A stretch of DNA of 64,000 nucleotides, taken from contig CAZKNH010000004.1 of NCBI GenBank assembly GCA_964553875.1, positions 1 through 64,000 on the forward strand, written 5' to 3'. The notes beneath the pieces are model-generated. The model was not told the origin of the DNA. It did no database searches and was given only the letters and a program-made list of their open reading frames with translations. Origin of the DNA: ZC4RG20 sp964553875 (GTDB lineage: Bacteria > Pseudomonadota > Gammaproteobacteria > Steroidobacterales > Rariloculaceae). Below, piece by piece: positions 56,985 to 64,000 of the stretch; position 1 is the stretch's first letter, and each line of letters opens with the position of its first letter. Made by a program: the position numbers and the translations under genes.

Positions 56985-58328
56985 TCAGAGGTACGGAGTG
57001 AAGAGCCATGCGGCGCCGTCGCGGATCCGCTCGGGGAGCGGCCTGCCGTCGACGTCCTGCAGCGTGACCGAGGTCGAGCGTGCGCGGCACTCGTCGAAAC
57101 GAGCGGCGAGCTCGCCGACGAGACGCGGGTCGCGGATTTCGACGGCGAGCTCGAAGTTGAGGCGCAGGCTTCGGGGATCGAGGTTCCACGAGCCGATGAC
57201 GGCGCGATCGTCGTCGACGACGAGCAGTTTCGTGTGCACGAACGGTCCGGGCTGATAGTGGATGTGCACGCCGAACAACAGAAGCTCCCAGAGCATGTGC
57301 CTCGTCGCCCAATGCACGTACGGCAGGTTGTTCGTCGCAGGCAGCACGACGGCGACGTCGATTCCGCGGAGCGCCGTCGCCTGGAGAACGCCGACGAGCT
57401 CCGGAGGCGGCAAGAAATACGGCGTCATGATCGCCACGCGCCGGCGCGCGCCCGCGATCGCTTCGAGGAGCAGCCCAACGAGCGGATCGCGGTTCTCGTC
57501 GGGGCCGTCGGCGACGACCCTGCAGAGCGCGTCGCCTGAGCGCTCGCTGGGCGTCGCGGGCGGCAGTGATTCGCCGGTCGCGAAGCGCCAGTCCGTCACG
57601 AACACCGCATCGAGGAGCGCGACGACGGGGCCTTCGAGCCTGAAATGCAGGTCGACGACGGGGCGCTTCGTCGCAGGATCGGCAACGAGATGCCGCGCGT
57701 CGATGTTCATCCCGCCCGTGAACGCGATCGTGCCGTCGACGACGAGGATCTTGCGGTGGTTGCGCAGGTTGACGTGCAACGTCGGCGGGATCAGCCGCGG
57801 CGGCAGAAAGCGTGCGACACGGACGCCCCGCCTGCGGAGCTCGACGCCGGCACGCGGCCACGTATAGAGCTCGCCGACGCCGTCCAGCAGCACGCGCACG
57901 TCGACGCCGCGCCTGCGCGCGTCCGTGAGCGCTTCGATGAACTCTGCCGCAACGCCGCGCGTGCCGAAGATGTAGGTCGAGAGCCGGATCGAGCGCTCCG
58001 CGCCGCGGATCGCCGCGAGCATCGCGGGATACGCGTCCTCGCCGTTCCGGAGCGCGTCGACGCGATTGCCGCCGACGAGCGGAAATTCGTCGGCGAGCGC
58101 GAGCGGTGCCGATGACACGTTCGTTCCGCGCAGGACGCGCGCCCGGCTCTCGACGCGGTTGATGCCGAAAAGGTAATAGAGGATCGGCCCAACGAACGGC
58201 AGCGCGAGGCTCACGGCGATCCACGCGAGCGCGGACTGCGGCCGGCGCTTGTTGAGCAGCGCGTGCAGCGCGGCGACGAGCCCGAGCGCGGTCGCGACGG
58301 CGGTCAGGAGAGCGTGGAGCGGCGTCAC
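56985..58328 (-). CDS. cls: Cardiolipin synthase (phospholipase D superfamily)
   Basis: A 447-residue membrane enzyme, probably joining two phosphatidylglycerols to cardiolipin plus glycerol. Two N-terminal transmembrane helices (ALLTAVATALGLVAALHALLN and ALAWIAVSLALPFVGPILYYLFG) precede two HKD catalytic motifs: HVNLRNHRKILVVDG and FVHTKLLVVDDDRAVIGSWN, both complete. The tail ends RDGAAWLFTPYL. The start is uncertain. GTG at 58328 is preferred because any longer form would overlap the divergent small gene at 58400. Confidence 0.88.
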   Translation of the reverse strand: MTPLHALLTAVATALGLVAALHALLNKRRPQSALAWIAVSLALPFVGPILYYLFGINRVESRARVLRGTNVSSAPLALADEFPLVGGNRVDALRNGEDAYPAMLAAIRGAERSIRLSTYIFGTRGVAAEFIEALTDARRRGVDVRVLLDGVGELYTWPRAGVELRRRGVRVARFLPPRLIPPTLHVNLRNHRKILVVDGTIAFTGGMNIDARHLVADPATKRPVVDLHFRLEGPVVALLDAVFVTDWRFATGESLPPATPSERSGDALCRVVADGPDENRDPLVGLLLEAIAGARRRVAIMTPYFLPPPELVGVLQATALRGIDVAVVLPATNNLPYVHWATRHMLWELLLFGVHIHYQPGPFVHTKLLVVDDDRAVIGSWNLDPRSLRLNFELAVEIRDPRLVGELAARFDECRARSTSVTLQDVDGRPLPERIRDGAAWLFTPYL

Positions 58329-58399
58329 GCGAGCGGCCGTGGTATGGATCTTGCTGAGACTGCGGCTTCGACCGAAGGTCCCACGAGGAGGGAACCGCA

Positions 58400-58615
58400 A
58401 TGCCGAACCGCAATGAAGGCGAAGGAAGCCGCACGGCGGCACGCCGCTACAACGAGGGCGCCCGCAAGACCGCCGAGCGCGGCGTAAGCGAACATCCGGA
58501 ACCGCTGTCGGACGCGGAGCGCGCCGAGCTCGAGCGCGCCGAGAAGGAGGGCCTCCGCCGCGCGAAGGAAGACGATCCGGCCGTCGATCGCGACTACACG
58601 AAACCTACCCGCTGA
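58400..58615 (+). CDS. Small charged, probably disordered protein
   Basis: A 71-residue, highly charged protein without hydrophobic segments (NEGEGSRTAARRYNEGARKTAERG, then Glu/Ala/Lys-rich sequence). The NEGEGSRTAARxYNEG pattern recurs in many small proteobacterial proteins that are often listed with stress genes. ATG at 58400 has GAGGAGG about eight bases upstream, so translation is credible. Function unknown; an osmotic or desiccation stress role is only a guess. Confidence 0.7.
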   Translation: MPNRNEGEGSRTAARRYNEGARKTAERGVSEHPEPLSDAERAELERAEKEGLRRAKEDDPAVDRDYTKPTR

Positions 58616-58688
58616 CGTCGACGGTGGCGCGGGCCGGCGGCTGCGGCCGCCGGCCGGGTGAACGACGTGCCCGCGCATCGCCCGGTCC

Positions 58689-59408
58689 TCATTCGACTTT
58701 GCCTCGGCGACGAAGATAGCGGGCAACGCAATAGCACGCGAGCGCCCACGCACTCCCTGCGGTCCAGCCGCCGAGCACGTCGGTCGGCCAGTGCACGCCG
58801 AGGTAGATCCTCGAAATGCCCACCGCGACGGTGATGAGCACGGCGACCCCGAGCAGATACGCGCGCAGCAGCGCGCTCGTCTGCGCGCTTGCGAGGAGCG
58901 CGCCGAGCGTGAGGTACGTGATCGCCGACATCATCGAGTGGCCGCTCGGGAAGCTGCTCGTGTAGACGATTTGCCCGTGCGGGACGAGGTCCGGGCGCGG
59001 CCGATCGAAGCCGAGCTTGAGCAGCATGCTGAGCAGCATTCCGCTGCCGACCGCTGCGACCACGTAGCGGGCGAGGTTCGCTTTGCCCTGAAGCAGGAGG
59101 AAGCCGGCCGACGCGAGCGTGACGAACGTCAGGATACCGATGCCGCCGAGCCCCGTGACGTCGCGCGCGGTTTCCTCGAGCCAGTGCGGACCGAGCGGAT
59201 CCGTCGGGTCGTGCTCGGCTCGAAAGAGGAGCAGGACGTACTCGTCGATCGCTCGCGTCTCGCCTTCGAGCACTTCGTCGGCGATCGCGGCGAAGAGAAA
59301 GCCGCCGCCGAGCACGAGGACGAGCGCGAGAAGCATGCCCTGCTCGCGCGCGAAGGCCGCGCGGAGGAGCTCCCGCCAACGTCCCCGCGAGACGCTCGAC
59401 GACACCAC
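58689..59408 (-). CDS. PAP2-family membrane phosphatase
   Basis: A 239-residue lipid phosphatase with about six transmembrane helices. All three catalytic blocks are present: KLGFDRPRPD, SFPSGHSMMSAI, and SRIYLGVHWPTDVLGGW. Likely substrates are phosphatidate, undecaprenyl pyrophosphate or phosphatidylglycerol phosphate. The start is GTG at 59408 (or the next GTG at 59405); no ATG fits. Its neighbour is a cardiolipin synthase gene, which suggests a shared interest in phospholipids, though the two are not coupled. Confidence 0.88.
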   Translation of the reverse strand: MVSSSVSRGRWRELLRAAFAREQGMLLALVLVLGGGFLFAAIADEVLEGETRAIDEYVLLLFRAEHDPTDPLGPHWLEETARDVTGLGGIGILTFVTLASAGFLLLQGKANLARYVVAAVGSGMLLSMLLKLGFDRPRPDLVPHGQIVYTSSFPSGHSMMSAITYLTLGALLASAQTSALLRAYLLGVAVLITVAVGISRIYLGVHWPTDVLGGWTAGSAWALACYCVARYLRRRGKVE

Positions 59409-59461
59409 GGCCGACGCTGAGCGCTATTGCTGGATTGCGGCGCCGGCTCGAGGCGTCGACG

Positions 59462-59689
59462 TCATACGACGCTGTCCTCCTGCGCGGCAGGATGTTCGCC
59501 GTTCTCGTCGTACACGAACCAGTCGACGCAGCCGTAATCCGGCTGGCCGGGCTCGTTCGTCCAGCGGACGGTTTGTGCTTCCTTCGCGTGCTGCGGCGGC
59601 CGCTGCTCTTCGTTCTTCTTCTCCTCGAGATCGTACCGGCGCCTGCCTCGCAGCGTCATCGCCGTCAGCACGTCGGGGGACCAATGCAT
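59462..59689 (-). CDS. Small hypothetical protein, Trp/acid-rich
   Basis: A 75-residue protein with no membrane segment. It begins MHWSPDVLTAMTLRGRRRYD and contains RWTNEPGQPDYGCVDWFVYDENG. I recognise no family. The start ATG at 59689 has AAGGAG eight bases upstream, which is strong support for expression. A GTG at 59698 is less likely. It sits between the PAP2 gene and the Do-family protease gene on the same strand. Confidence 0.65.
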   Translation of the reverse strand: MHWSPDVLTAMTLRGRRRYDLEEKKNEEQRPPQHAKEAQTVRWTNEPGQPDYGCVDWFVYDENGEHPAAQEDSVV

Positions 59690-59723
59690 GCCACTCACTC
59701 CTTACGCTCGCAGCGTCGAGTCG

Positions 59724-61124
59724 TCATTGAATCAGCACGAATAGCTGTCGTCCCATTCGTTCTATCCGCAGTGCGACCGGCCCGGTGGCCTGCTCGAGCG
59801 CCGCGGTCAGCTCCGCGACCGTGGTCACGTCCATGCGGTTGACCGCCGTGATGACGTCGTTCGGGCGCAAGCCGTTGCGCGCGGCGGCGCTGTTCGGACG
59901 GACGCTCGCGATCAGCACGCCGCTTCGGCCGTCGAAACGCGGGTCGCTCGGATCGAGTGTCACGAGCTCCGCGCCGTCGAGCCCGCGCAGGCCCCGAGGC
60001 TGCTCGTCGGCGCCCGGGCGCGGCGCGGCCGCGGTCTCGTCGGCCGGGCCGACGCGAACCTCGATGTCCATCGTCCGGCCGTCCCGCACGTACGTGAGCG
60101 TCACGGTTTCACCGAGCCTGACGAGGCCGATGGCGTTACGCAGCTGCGAAGCGTTCGCGATCTCCTGGCCGTTCACGGCGATGATGACATCGCCGACCTC
60201 GATGCCGGCCTCCTCGGCCGGCGAACCGGGCTCCACTTCGCTGACGAGGGCCCCGCGATCGACGCCGAGGCCGAGCGCCTCGGACAGTCCTGGCAGCACG
60301 TCCTGAATACCGATGCCGACGCGGCCGCGCTGCACCTCGCCGTACTCGAGGAGCTGGTCGACGACCTCGCGGACCATGTTGCTCGGTATCGCGAAGCCGA
60401 TACCGATATTGCCCCCCGCGGGAGACAAGATCGCGCTGTTGATGCCCTTCAGCGTGCCGTCGAGTCCGACCAGCGCGCCGCCGGAGTTACCGGGATTGAT
60501 CGATGCGTCGGTCTGAATGAAGTCCTCGTAGCCCTCGACGTTGATGCCGCTGCGGCCGAGGGCGCTGACGATGCCGGCCGTCGCGGTTTGACCGAGACCG
60601 AACGGATTGCCGATGGCGATGACGAAGTCGCCGACGTCGAGATCGTCGGAGTCGCCGAGCTCGAGCTCGCTCAACCCTTCGGCCTCGATCTTGAGCAGCG
60701 CGACGTCGGTCGGCGGGTCGCTGCCGATCACCTCGGCCTCGAACTGGCGCCGGTCCGTCAGCGTGACGACGATCGATTCCGCGTTCTGCACGACGTGGCT
60801 GTTCGAAACGATCAGTCCGCGCTCCGCGTCGATGATCACGCCCGAGCCGACGCCCTGCTGCGGGATCGGCGGTTGCTGGAATTCTTCCGGCAGGTCGAAG
60901 AACCGCCGGAAGAACGGATCCTCGAGCAGCGGGTTCTGCGGGACTTGCGGCGCTGCCGACGCGACGGCGACGTTGACCACCGCCGGCGTGACGCGCTCGA
61001 GCAGCGGCGCAAATGTCGGATTGTCGTCCTCGTCCGTGAACGGCCATGCGCCCGCTACCGTGAATGAGGCCGCGACGGCCAGGGCGATAATCCCCGTCCC
61101 TGCGGCCCAGCCGATCGGTTTCAT
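59724..61124 (-). CDS. Do-family (DegP/DegQ/MucD) periplasmic serine protease
   Basis: A 466-residue periplasmic quality-control protease. The signal peptide or anchor is about residues 6-28. The trypsin-like domain has the full triad: His in VSNSHVVQ, Asp in PPTDVALLKIEA, Ser in NPGNSGGALVG. Two PDZ domains follow (about residues 262-350 with VEPGSPAEEAGIEVGDVIIAVNG, and about 375-460 with RPNSAAARNGLRPNDVITAVN). Length and two PDZ domains fit DegP/DegQ/MucD. ATG at 61124 gives a proper signal sequence; the upstream frame is not conserved. Envelope-stress control is common for this family but no clear SigE site was found. Confidence 0.92.
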   Translation of the reverse strand: MKPIGWAAGTGIIALAVAASFTVAGAWPFTDEDDNPTFAPLLERVTPAVVNVAVASAAPQVPQNPLLEDPFFRRFFDLPEEFQQPPIPQQGVGSGVIIDAERGLIVSNSHVVQNAESIVVTLTDRRQFEAEVIGSDPPTDVALLKIEAEGLSELELGDSDDLDVGDFVIAIGNPFGLGQTATAGIVSALGRSGINVEGYEDFIQTDASINPGNSGGALVGLDGTLKGINSAILSPAGGNIGIGFAIPSNMVREVVDQLLEYGEVQRGRVGIGIQDVLPGLSEALGLGVDRGALVSEVEPGSPAEEAGIEVGDVIIAVNGQEIANASQLRNAIGLVRLGETVTLTYVRDGRTMDIEVRVGPADETAAAPRPGADEQPRGLRGLDGAELVTLDPSDPRFDGRSGVLIASVRPNSAAARNGLRPNDVITAVNRMDVTTVAELTAALEQATGPVALRIERMGRQLFVLIQ

Positions 61125-61357
61125 GTCGGAACGCCCTTGGATGTCGGTGTGGGGAGTGACGAAGCGGAGCAAGATGCATGCCACCGATCCGGGCACCGCT
61201 CTTCAGCGGTTTTATCCGCTCCGTGTCGGGAAAGCCCCAGATTCTGCAAGCGCCGGCTCAGAACTTGCGGCCGTGTGATGCCCGCTCCGACTCGGGTACG
61301 ATAGGCGGAACGGCGCTCCTGCAGCACGCGCCGTCGCATGTCGACAGGAGGTCGATC

Positions 61358-61690
61358 ATGAGCCTGGCCGATCAGAAATGCGTGCCGTGCCGCGGCGGTG
61401 TGCCGCCGCTCGAGCGAAGCCGGGCCGAGGCACTGCTCGAGCAGCTCGACGATGCGTGGCGGCTGAACGAAGCCGGTCATCTCGAGCGCACGTTCGAGTT
61501 CAAGAACTTCAAGCAAGCTCTTGACTTCGCGAATCGAGTCGGCGAGATCGCCGAGACGGAGCAGCACCATCCGGACTTGCACGTCGCGTGGGGACGCTGC
61601 ACCGTCGAAGTGTGGACGCACAAGATCGACGGGCTGACTGAAAGCGACTTCGTGTTCGCGGCGAAGGTCGATCGCGCGGCACGGGAATGA
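61358..61690 (+). CDS. Pterin-4a-carbinolamine dehydratase
   Basis: A 110-residue PhhB/DCoH-type enzyme that dehydrates 4a-hydroxytetrahydropterin so that the cofactor can be reused. The active-site block E-T-E-Q-H-H-P-D-L-H and WGRCTVEVWTHKIDGLTESDF are intact. The N-terminal CVPCRGGVPPL matches the typical family opening. ATG at 61358 has AGGAGG about five bases upstream. No aromatic amino-acid hydroxylase is encoded in the window, so it may serve another pterin pathway. Confidence 0.9.
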   Translation: MSLADQKCVPCRGGVPPLERSRAEALLEQLDDAWRLNEAGHLERTFEFKNFKQALDFANRVGEIAETEQHHPDLHVAWGRCTVEVWTHKIDGLTESDFVFAAKVDRAARE

Positions 61691-61903
61691 TATTCAGTGA
61701 CTGCCGCCGGACGCGCGGAGTCGGACCGGCGGACGTGCGGGCCGCAACGTCGTCGCGAAAGCGATCCGCGCACGTTGACCGTTTCGCTCCCGAGGTCGCG
61801 GTCTGCCTTGCACGGCGCGAAGGGCATGCGTAAGAATCGCGCGTGCCGCTTCCTGCAACCGGTCTCGCTCCCGCTCCTTCAACCGCTCGATGCACGGCTT
61901 CCG

Positions 61904-62254
61904 ATGAGGATACTGGTCGTAGAGGACGACGACGATTCGCGTGAGGGTTTGCGGATGCTGCTCGAGGCGTCGGGGCATCGAGTCGACACCGCGGCGACCG
62001 GGCCCGACGGACTCGCGAAGCTCGTCGCCGAAAGGCCGGATACCGCCATCGTCGACATCGATCTGCCAGGCATGAACGGCTACGAGATCGCCCGCCGGGC
62101 ACGGCGGGTGCCGGAGCTCCAAAGCGTCAGGCTCATCGCTCTGACCGGCTACGGCCGCGACAAGGACCGTGCCGCCGCGCACGATGCCGGCTTCAATCTG
62201 CATCTGACGAAGCCCGTCAGCTTCGCGACGCTCCGCCGCCAGATCGAGCGCTGA
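61904..62254 (+). CDS. Single-domain response regulator (CheY-like)
   Basis: A 116-residue receiver domain with no output domain: acidic pair in VVEDDDDS (residues 5-12), phospho-acceptor Asp in TAIVDIDLPGMNG, Thr in ALTGYG, and Lys in LTKPVS. It resembles the receiver at the C-terminus of the hybrid kinase at 44382 (both have the AL-x-G-(Y/W)-G pattern). An open frame upstream to 61697 lacks conserved sequence. ATG at 61904 sits at the domain edge. It may act as a phosphorelay or sink partner. Confidence 0.88.
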   Translation: MRILVVEDDDDSREGLRMLLEASGHRVDTAATGPDGLAKLVAERPDTAIVDIDLPGMNGYEIARRARRVPELQSVRLIALTGYGRDKDRAAAHDAGFNLHLTKPVSFATLRRQIER

Positions 62255-62346
62255 CGGCCGCGCGCCCCTCGTCTTGCGTCGCTCTCCGTGGCACGGCTCT
62301 TGCTTCGGAGCGTCCGGCGCCGAAACGTCTAACCTGAGGAGTCGAG

Positions 62347-62820
62347 ATGGCTGCGGTAAACGCGACGAACGCGATCGATCTGCTGCGCGAGGATCACGAC
62401 AAGGTGCGCGACCTTCTGTCCCAATTGGCGAGCACGACCAATCGCGCGGCGAAGAAGCGCAGCGATCTGCTGCAGAAGATCAAGAAGGAATTGATGATCC
62501 ACACGCAGATCGAGGAGGAAATCTTCTACCCTGCGTTCCGCGACTCGAAGGCCGAGGAGAGCAAGAAGCTCTATCACGAAGCGAAGGAAGAGCATCGCGC
62601 GGTCGAAGAGCTCGTGCTGCCCGACGTCGAGAGCACGGAGCCCGCGAGCGACGAGTTCGCGGGGCGCGTCAAGGTCCTGAAGGACATGATCGAGCACCAC
62701 GCCGAGGAAGAGGAGAACGAGCTCTTTCCGAAAGCCAAGAAAGCGCTCAGCAAGGAAGAGCTCGAGGAGCTTGGCGAGCGGATGGCGGAGCGCAAGCAGG
62801 AGCTCGAGAAAGAGTTCTGA
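62347..62820 (+). CDS. Hemerythrin-like HHE-domain protein
   Basis: A 157-residue, highly helical, acidic cytoplasmic protein with the HHE metal-ligand pattern: DLLREDHDKVRDLLSQL, then HTQIEEEIFYPAF, HEAKEEHRAVEELV, and IEHHAEEEENELFPKAKK. Proteins of this family bind a di-iron centre and are linked to oxygen, NO or iron handling. The Glu/Lys-rich tail is coiled. No partner gene is evident. A start ATG at 62347 is preceded by GAGGAG about seven bases upstream. Confidence 0.88.
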   Translation: MAAVNATNAIDLLREDHDKVRDLLSQLASTTNRAAKKRSDLLQKIKKELMIHTQIEEEIFYPAFRDSKAEESKKLYHEAKEEHRAVEELVLPDVESTEPASDEFAGRVKVLKDMIEHHAEEEENELFPKAKKALSKEELEELGERMAERKQELEKEF

Positions 62821-62839
62821 CCGAAGAGGGCGCGCTCGC

Positions 62840-64000
62840 GTGTACTTCGTCGCGCTCGCCACCGACTACGACGGCACCCTCGCGCATGGCGGCGTCGTAT
62901 CGGCCGAGGCCCTCGCGGCGCTCGGCCGACTGAAGGAGACGGGCAGGCGCCTGATCCTCGTCACCGGGCGCGAGCTCGACGATCTCGAACGCGTCTGCCG
63001 CGACGTCCACATATTCGACCGGGTCGTCGCCGAGAACGGCGCGGTGCTGCTCGATCCCGCGACCGGCGCCCAGCGGGTGCTCGGCGAGCCGCCGCCCGAA
63101 ATCTTCATCGAGCGCTTACGCGCGCGGCGGGTCGAGCCTTTGTCCGTGGGGCGGGTCATCGTCGCGACATCGGAGCCTGCGGAGAAAACGGTTCTCGACG
63201 TGATTCGGGAGCTCGGGCTCGAGCTCCAGATCATCTTCAACAAGGGCGCGGTCATGGTTCTGCCAGCGGGCGTGAACAAGGCGACCGGGCTCGCCGCTGC
63301 GCTCGAAGAGCTCGGCATCTCCGCGCACAACGTCGTCGGCGTCGGCGACGCCGAGAACGATCACGCGTTCATGCGCGCATGCGGCGCGTCCGCGGCGGTC
63401 GCGAATGCTCTGCCGATGGTGAAGGCCGAAGCCGACCATGTGCTCGACGCGGCGCACGGCGACGGCGTCATCGAGCTCGTGGAGCGCATGATCGCGGACG
63501 ACTCGACGCTCGTGCCCGAACGGCACGCGATCATCGTCGGGACCGCCGCGGGTGGAGCGGACGTCGCGATCTTGCCGCACGGCGGCAGCGTGCTGATCGC
63601 CGGAACGTCGGGGGTCGGCAAGTCGACCCTCGCGACCGCGCTGACGGAGCAGATGGCCGAGCGCGGCTTCGAGTTCTGCGTGTTCGATCCCGAAGGGGAT
63701 TACGGCGAGCTCGACCATGCCGTCACGATCGGCGACGCGCAAACGGCGCCGCAGAGCGACGAAGCCCTGAAGCTGCTCGAGCAGCACGGGACGAACGTCG
63801 TGATCAACACGCAATGCTTCACGATGGCGGAGCGGCCGATGTACTTCGCCGCGCTGCTTCCGCAGATTGCGGCTCTGCGTGCTCGAACGGGCCGTCCTCA
63901 CTGGCTCCTGATCGACGAGGCGCATCATCTGTTGCCGGCGAGCCGGGCCGACTTGCCGGTCGTGCTGCCGGACTCGCTGCCGGCCGTGGTGCTGATCACC
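62840..64000 (+). CDS. HAD phosphatase fused to a P-loop ATPase domain (3' end beyond window)
   Basis: A frame open from GTG at 62840 to the right edge, 387 codons visible. Residues 5-215 form a HAD-IIB (Cof-like) phosphatase: DYDGTLAHGG (motif I), VTGR (motif II), a Lys in NKATGL (motif III) and GVGDAENDHAF (motif IV). From about residue 245 a second domain begins, with Walker A GTSGVGKST (about 254-262), FDPEGDYGELDH and Walker B LLIDEAHH (about 355). The latter resembles HerA/FtsK or DUF87-type ATPases. The gene begins 19 bases after the hemerythrin-like stop. The fused architecture is unusual to me; its function is unknown. Confidence 0.78.
   Translation, partial: MYFVALATDYDGTLAHGGVVSAEALAALGRLKETGRRLILVTGRELDDLERVCRDVHIFDRVVAENGAVLLDPATGAQRVLGEPPPEIFIERLRARRVEPLSVGRVIVATSEPAEKTVLDVIRELGLELQIIFNKGAVMVLPAGVNKATGLAAALEELGISAHNVVGVGDAENDHAFMRACGASAAVANALPMVKAEADHVLDAAHGDGVIELVERMIADDSTLVPERHAIIVGTAAGGADVAILPHGGSVLIAGTSGVGKSTLATALTEQMAERGFEFCVFDPEGDYGELDHAVTIGDAQTAPQSDEALKLLEQHGTNVVINTQCFTMAERPMYFAALLPQIAALRARTGRPHWLLIDEAHHLLPASRADLPVVLPDSLPAVVLIT

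Noticed and set aside
61195..61214. Small hairpin ACCGCT-CTTC-AGCGGT followed by TTTA, as a terminator
   Set aside because: No plus-strand gene ends upstream of it. It lies in the leader between the divergent protease and pterin dehydratase genes, so chance is the simpler explanation.
1..64000. tRNA, rRNA, insertion sequences, prophage or integrase genes
   Set aside because: No cloverleaf-like gene, rRNA segment, transposase, integrase or terminal inverted repeat was recognised in this reading. A covariance-model and IS search would be needed to be certain.

Overview
The window is GC-rich, densely packed chromosomal DNA. I see no rRNA, tRNA, CRISPR array, insertion sequence or phage gene. 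HflK/HflC, a Bfd/Bfr pair, an RND efflux set, glcDEF, TonB-dependent and beta-barrel outer-membrane proteins and several PQQ-type quinoproteins point to a Gram-negative, aerobic, heterotrophic proteobacterium. A gammaproteobacterium, perhaps of the Steroidobacter/Nevskia type, is my best guess; I infer this from gene content only.

Layout, left to right. (1) 1-1428: ABC-2 exporter (permease cut by the edge, plus ATPase). (2) 1746-6311: TonB-dependent receptor facing a two-gene unit for a heme-c lipoprotein and a heme-c beta-barrel protein. (3) 6442-9711: ECF sigma factor, anti-sigma factor and subtilisin-like lipoprotein with overlapping ends, then a TorF-type porin. (4) 17366-9734, minus strand: Sel1-like protein, secreted vWA protein, ABC ATPase and FtsX-type permease, followed by gnd-zwf-pgl. 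(5) 17508-28262, plus strand: DUF748 protein, glcDEF, zinc-ribbon membrane protein, GH88/105-type hydrolase and a DUF222-HNH protein. (6) 32290-28263, minus strand: class II aldolase, HAD phosphatase, dhaL, dhaK and gph. (7) 32491-39176: two secreted quinoproteins with small secreted partner proteins. (8) 39273-46304: SLC13-type transporter, hflC-hflK, YihY-type protein and hybrid histidine kinase. (9) 46435-52952: TetR regulator and a full RND tripartite pump. (10) 53110-56078: a third quinoprotein and a PLP aminotransferase. (11) 56154-64000: bfd, bfr, phospholipase-D-type synthase, PAP2 phosphatase, small stress-type proteins, Do-family protease, pterin dehydratase, receiver protein, hemerythrin-like protein and a HAD/P-loop fusion cut by the right edge.

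How the genes fit together. gph (phosphoglycolate to glycolate), glcDEF (glycolate to glyoxylate) and the aminotransferase at 54909 (glyoxylate to glycine) could together salvage 2-phosphoglycolate. gnd-zwf-pgl form the oxidative pentose-phosphate branch. The aldolase-HAD-DhaLK unit looks like a small carbohydrate-catabolic module ending in triose phosphates.

Two loci look most worth following. In the sigma/anti-sigma/protease operon, the periplasmic part of the anti-sigma factor resembles a subtilase prodomain and the protease lacks the usual oxyanion-hole Asn. The Sel1-vWA-ABC-FtsX unit resembles the accessory signalling part of type VI secretion loci (PpkA/TagTS) but has no kinase domain and no secretion genes here.
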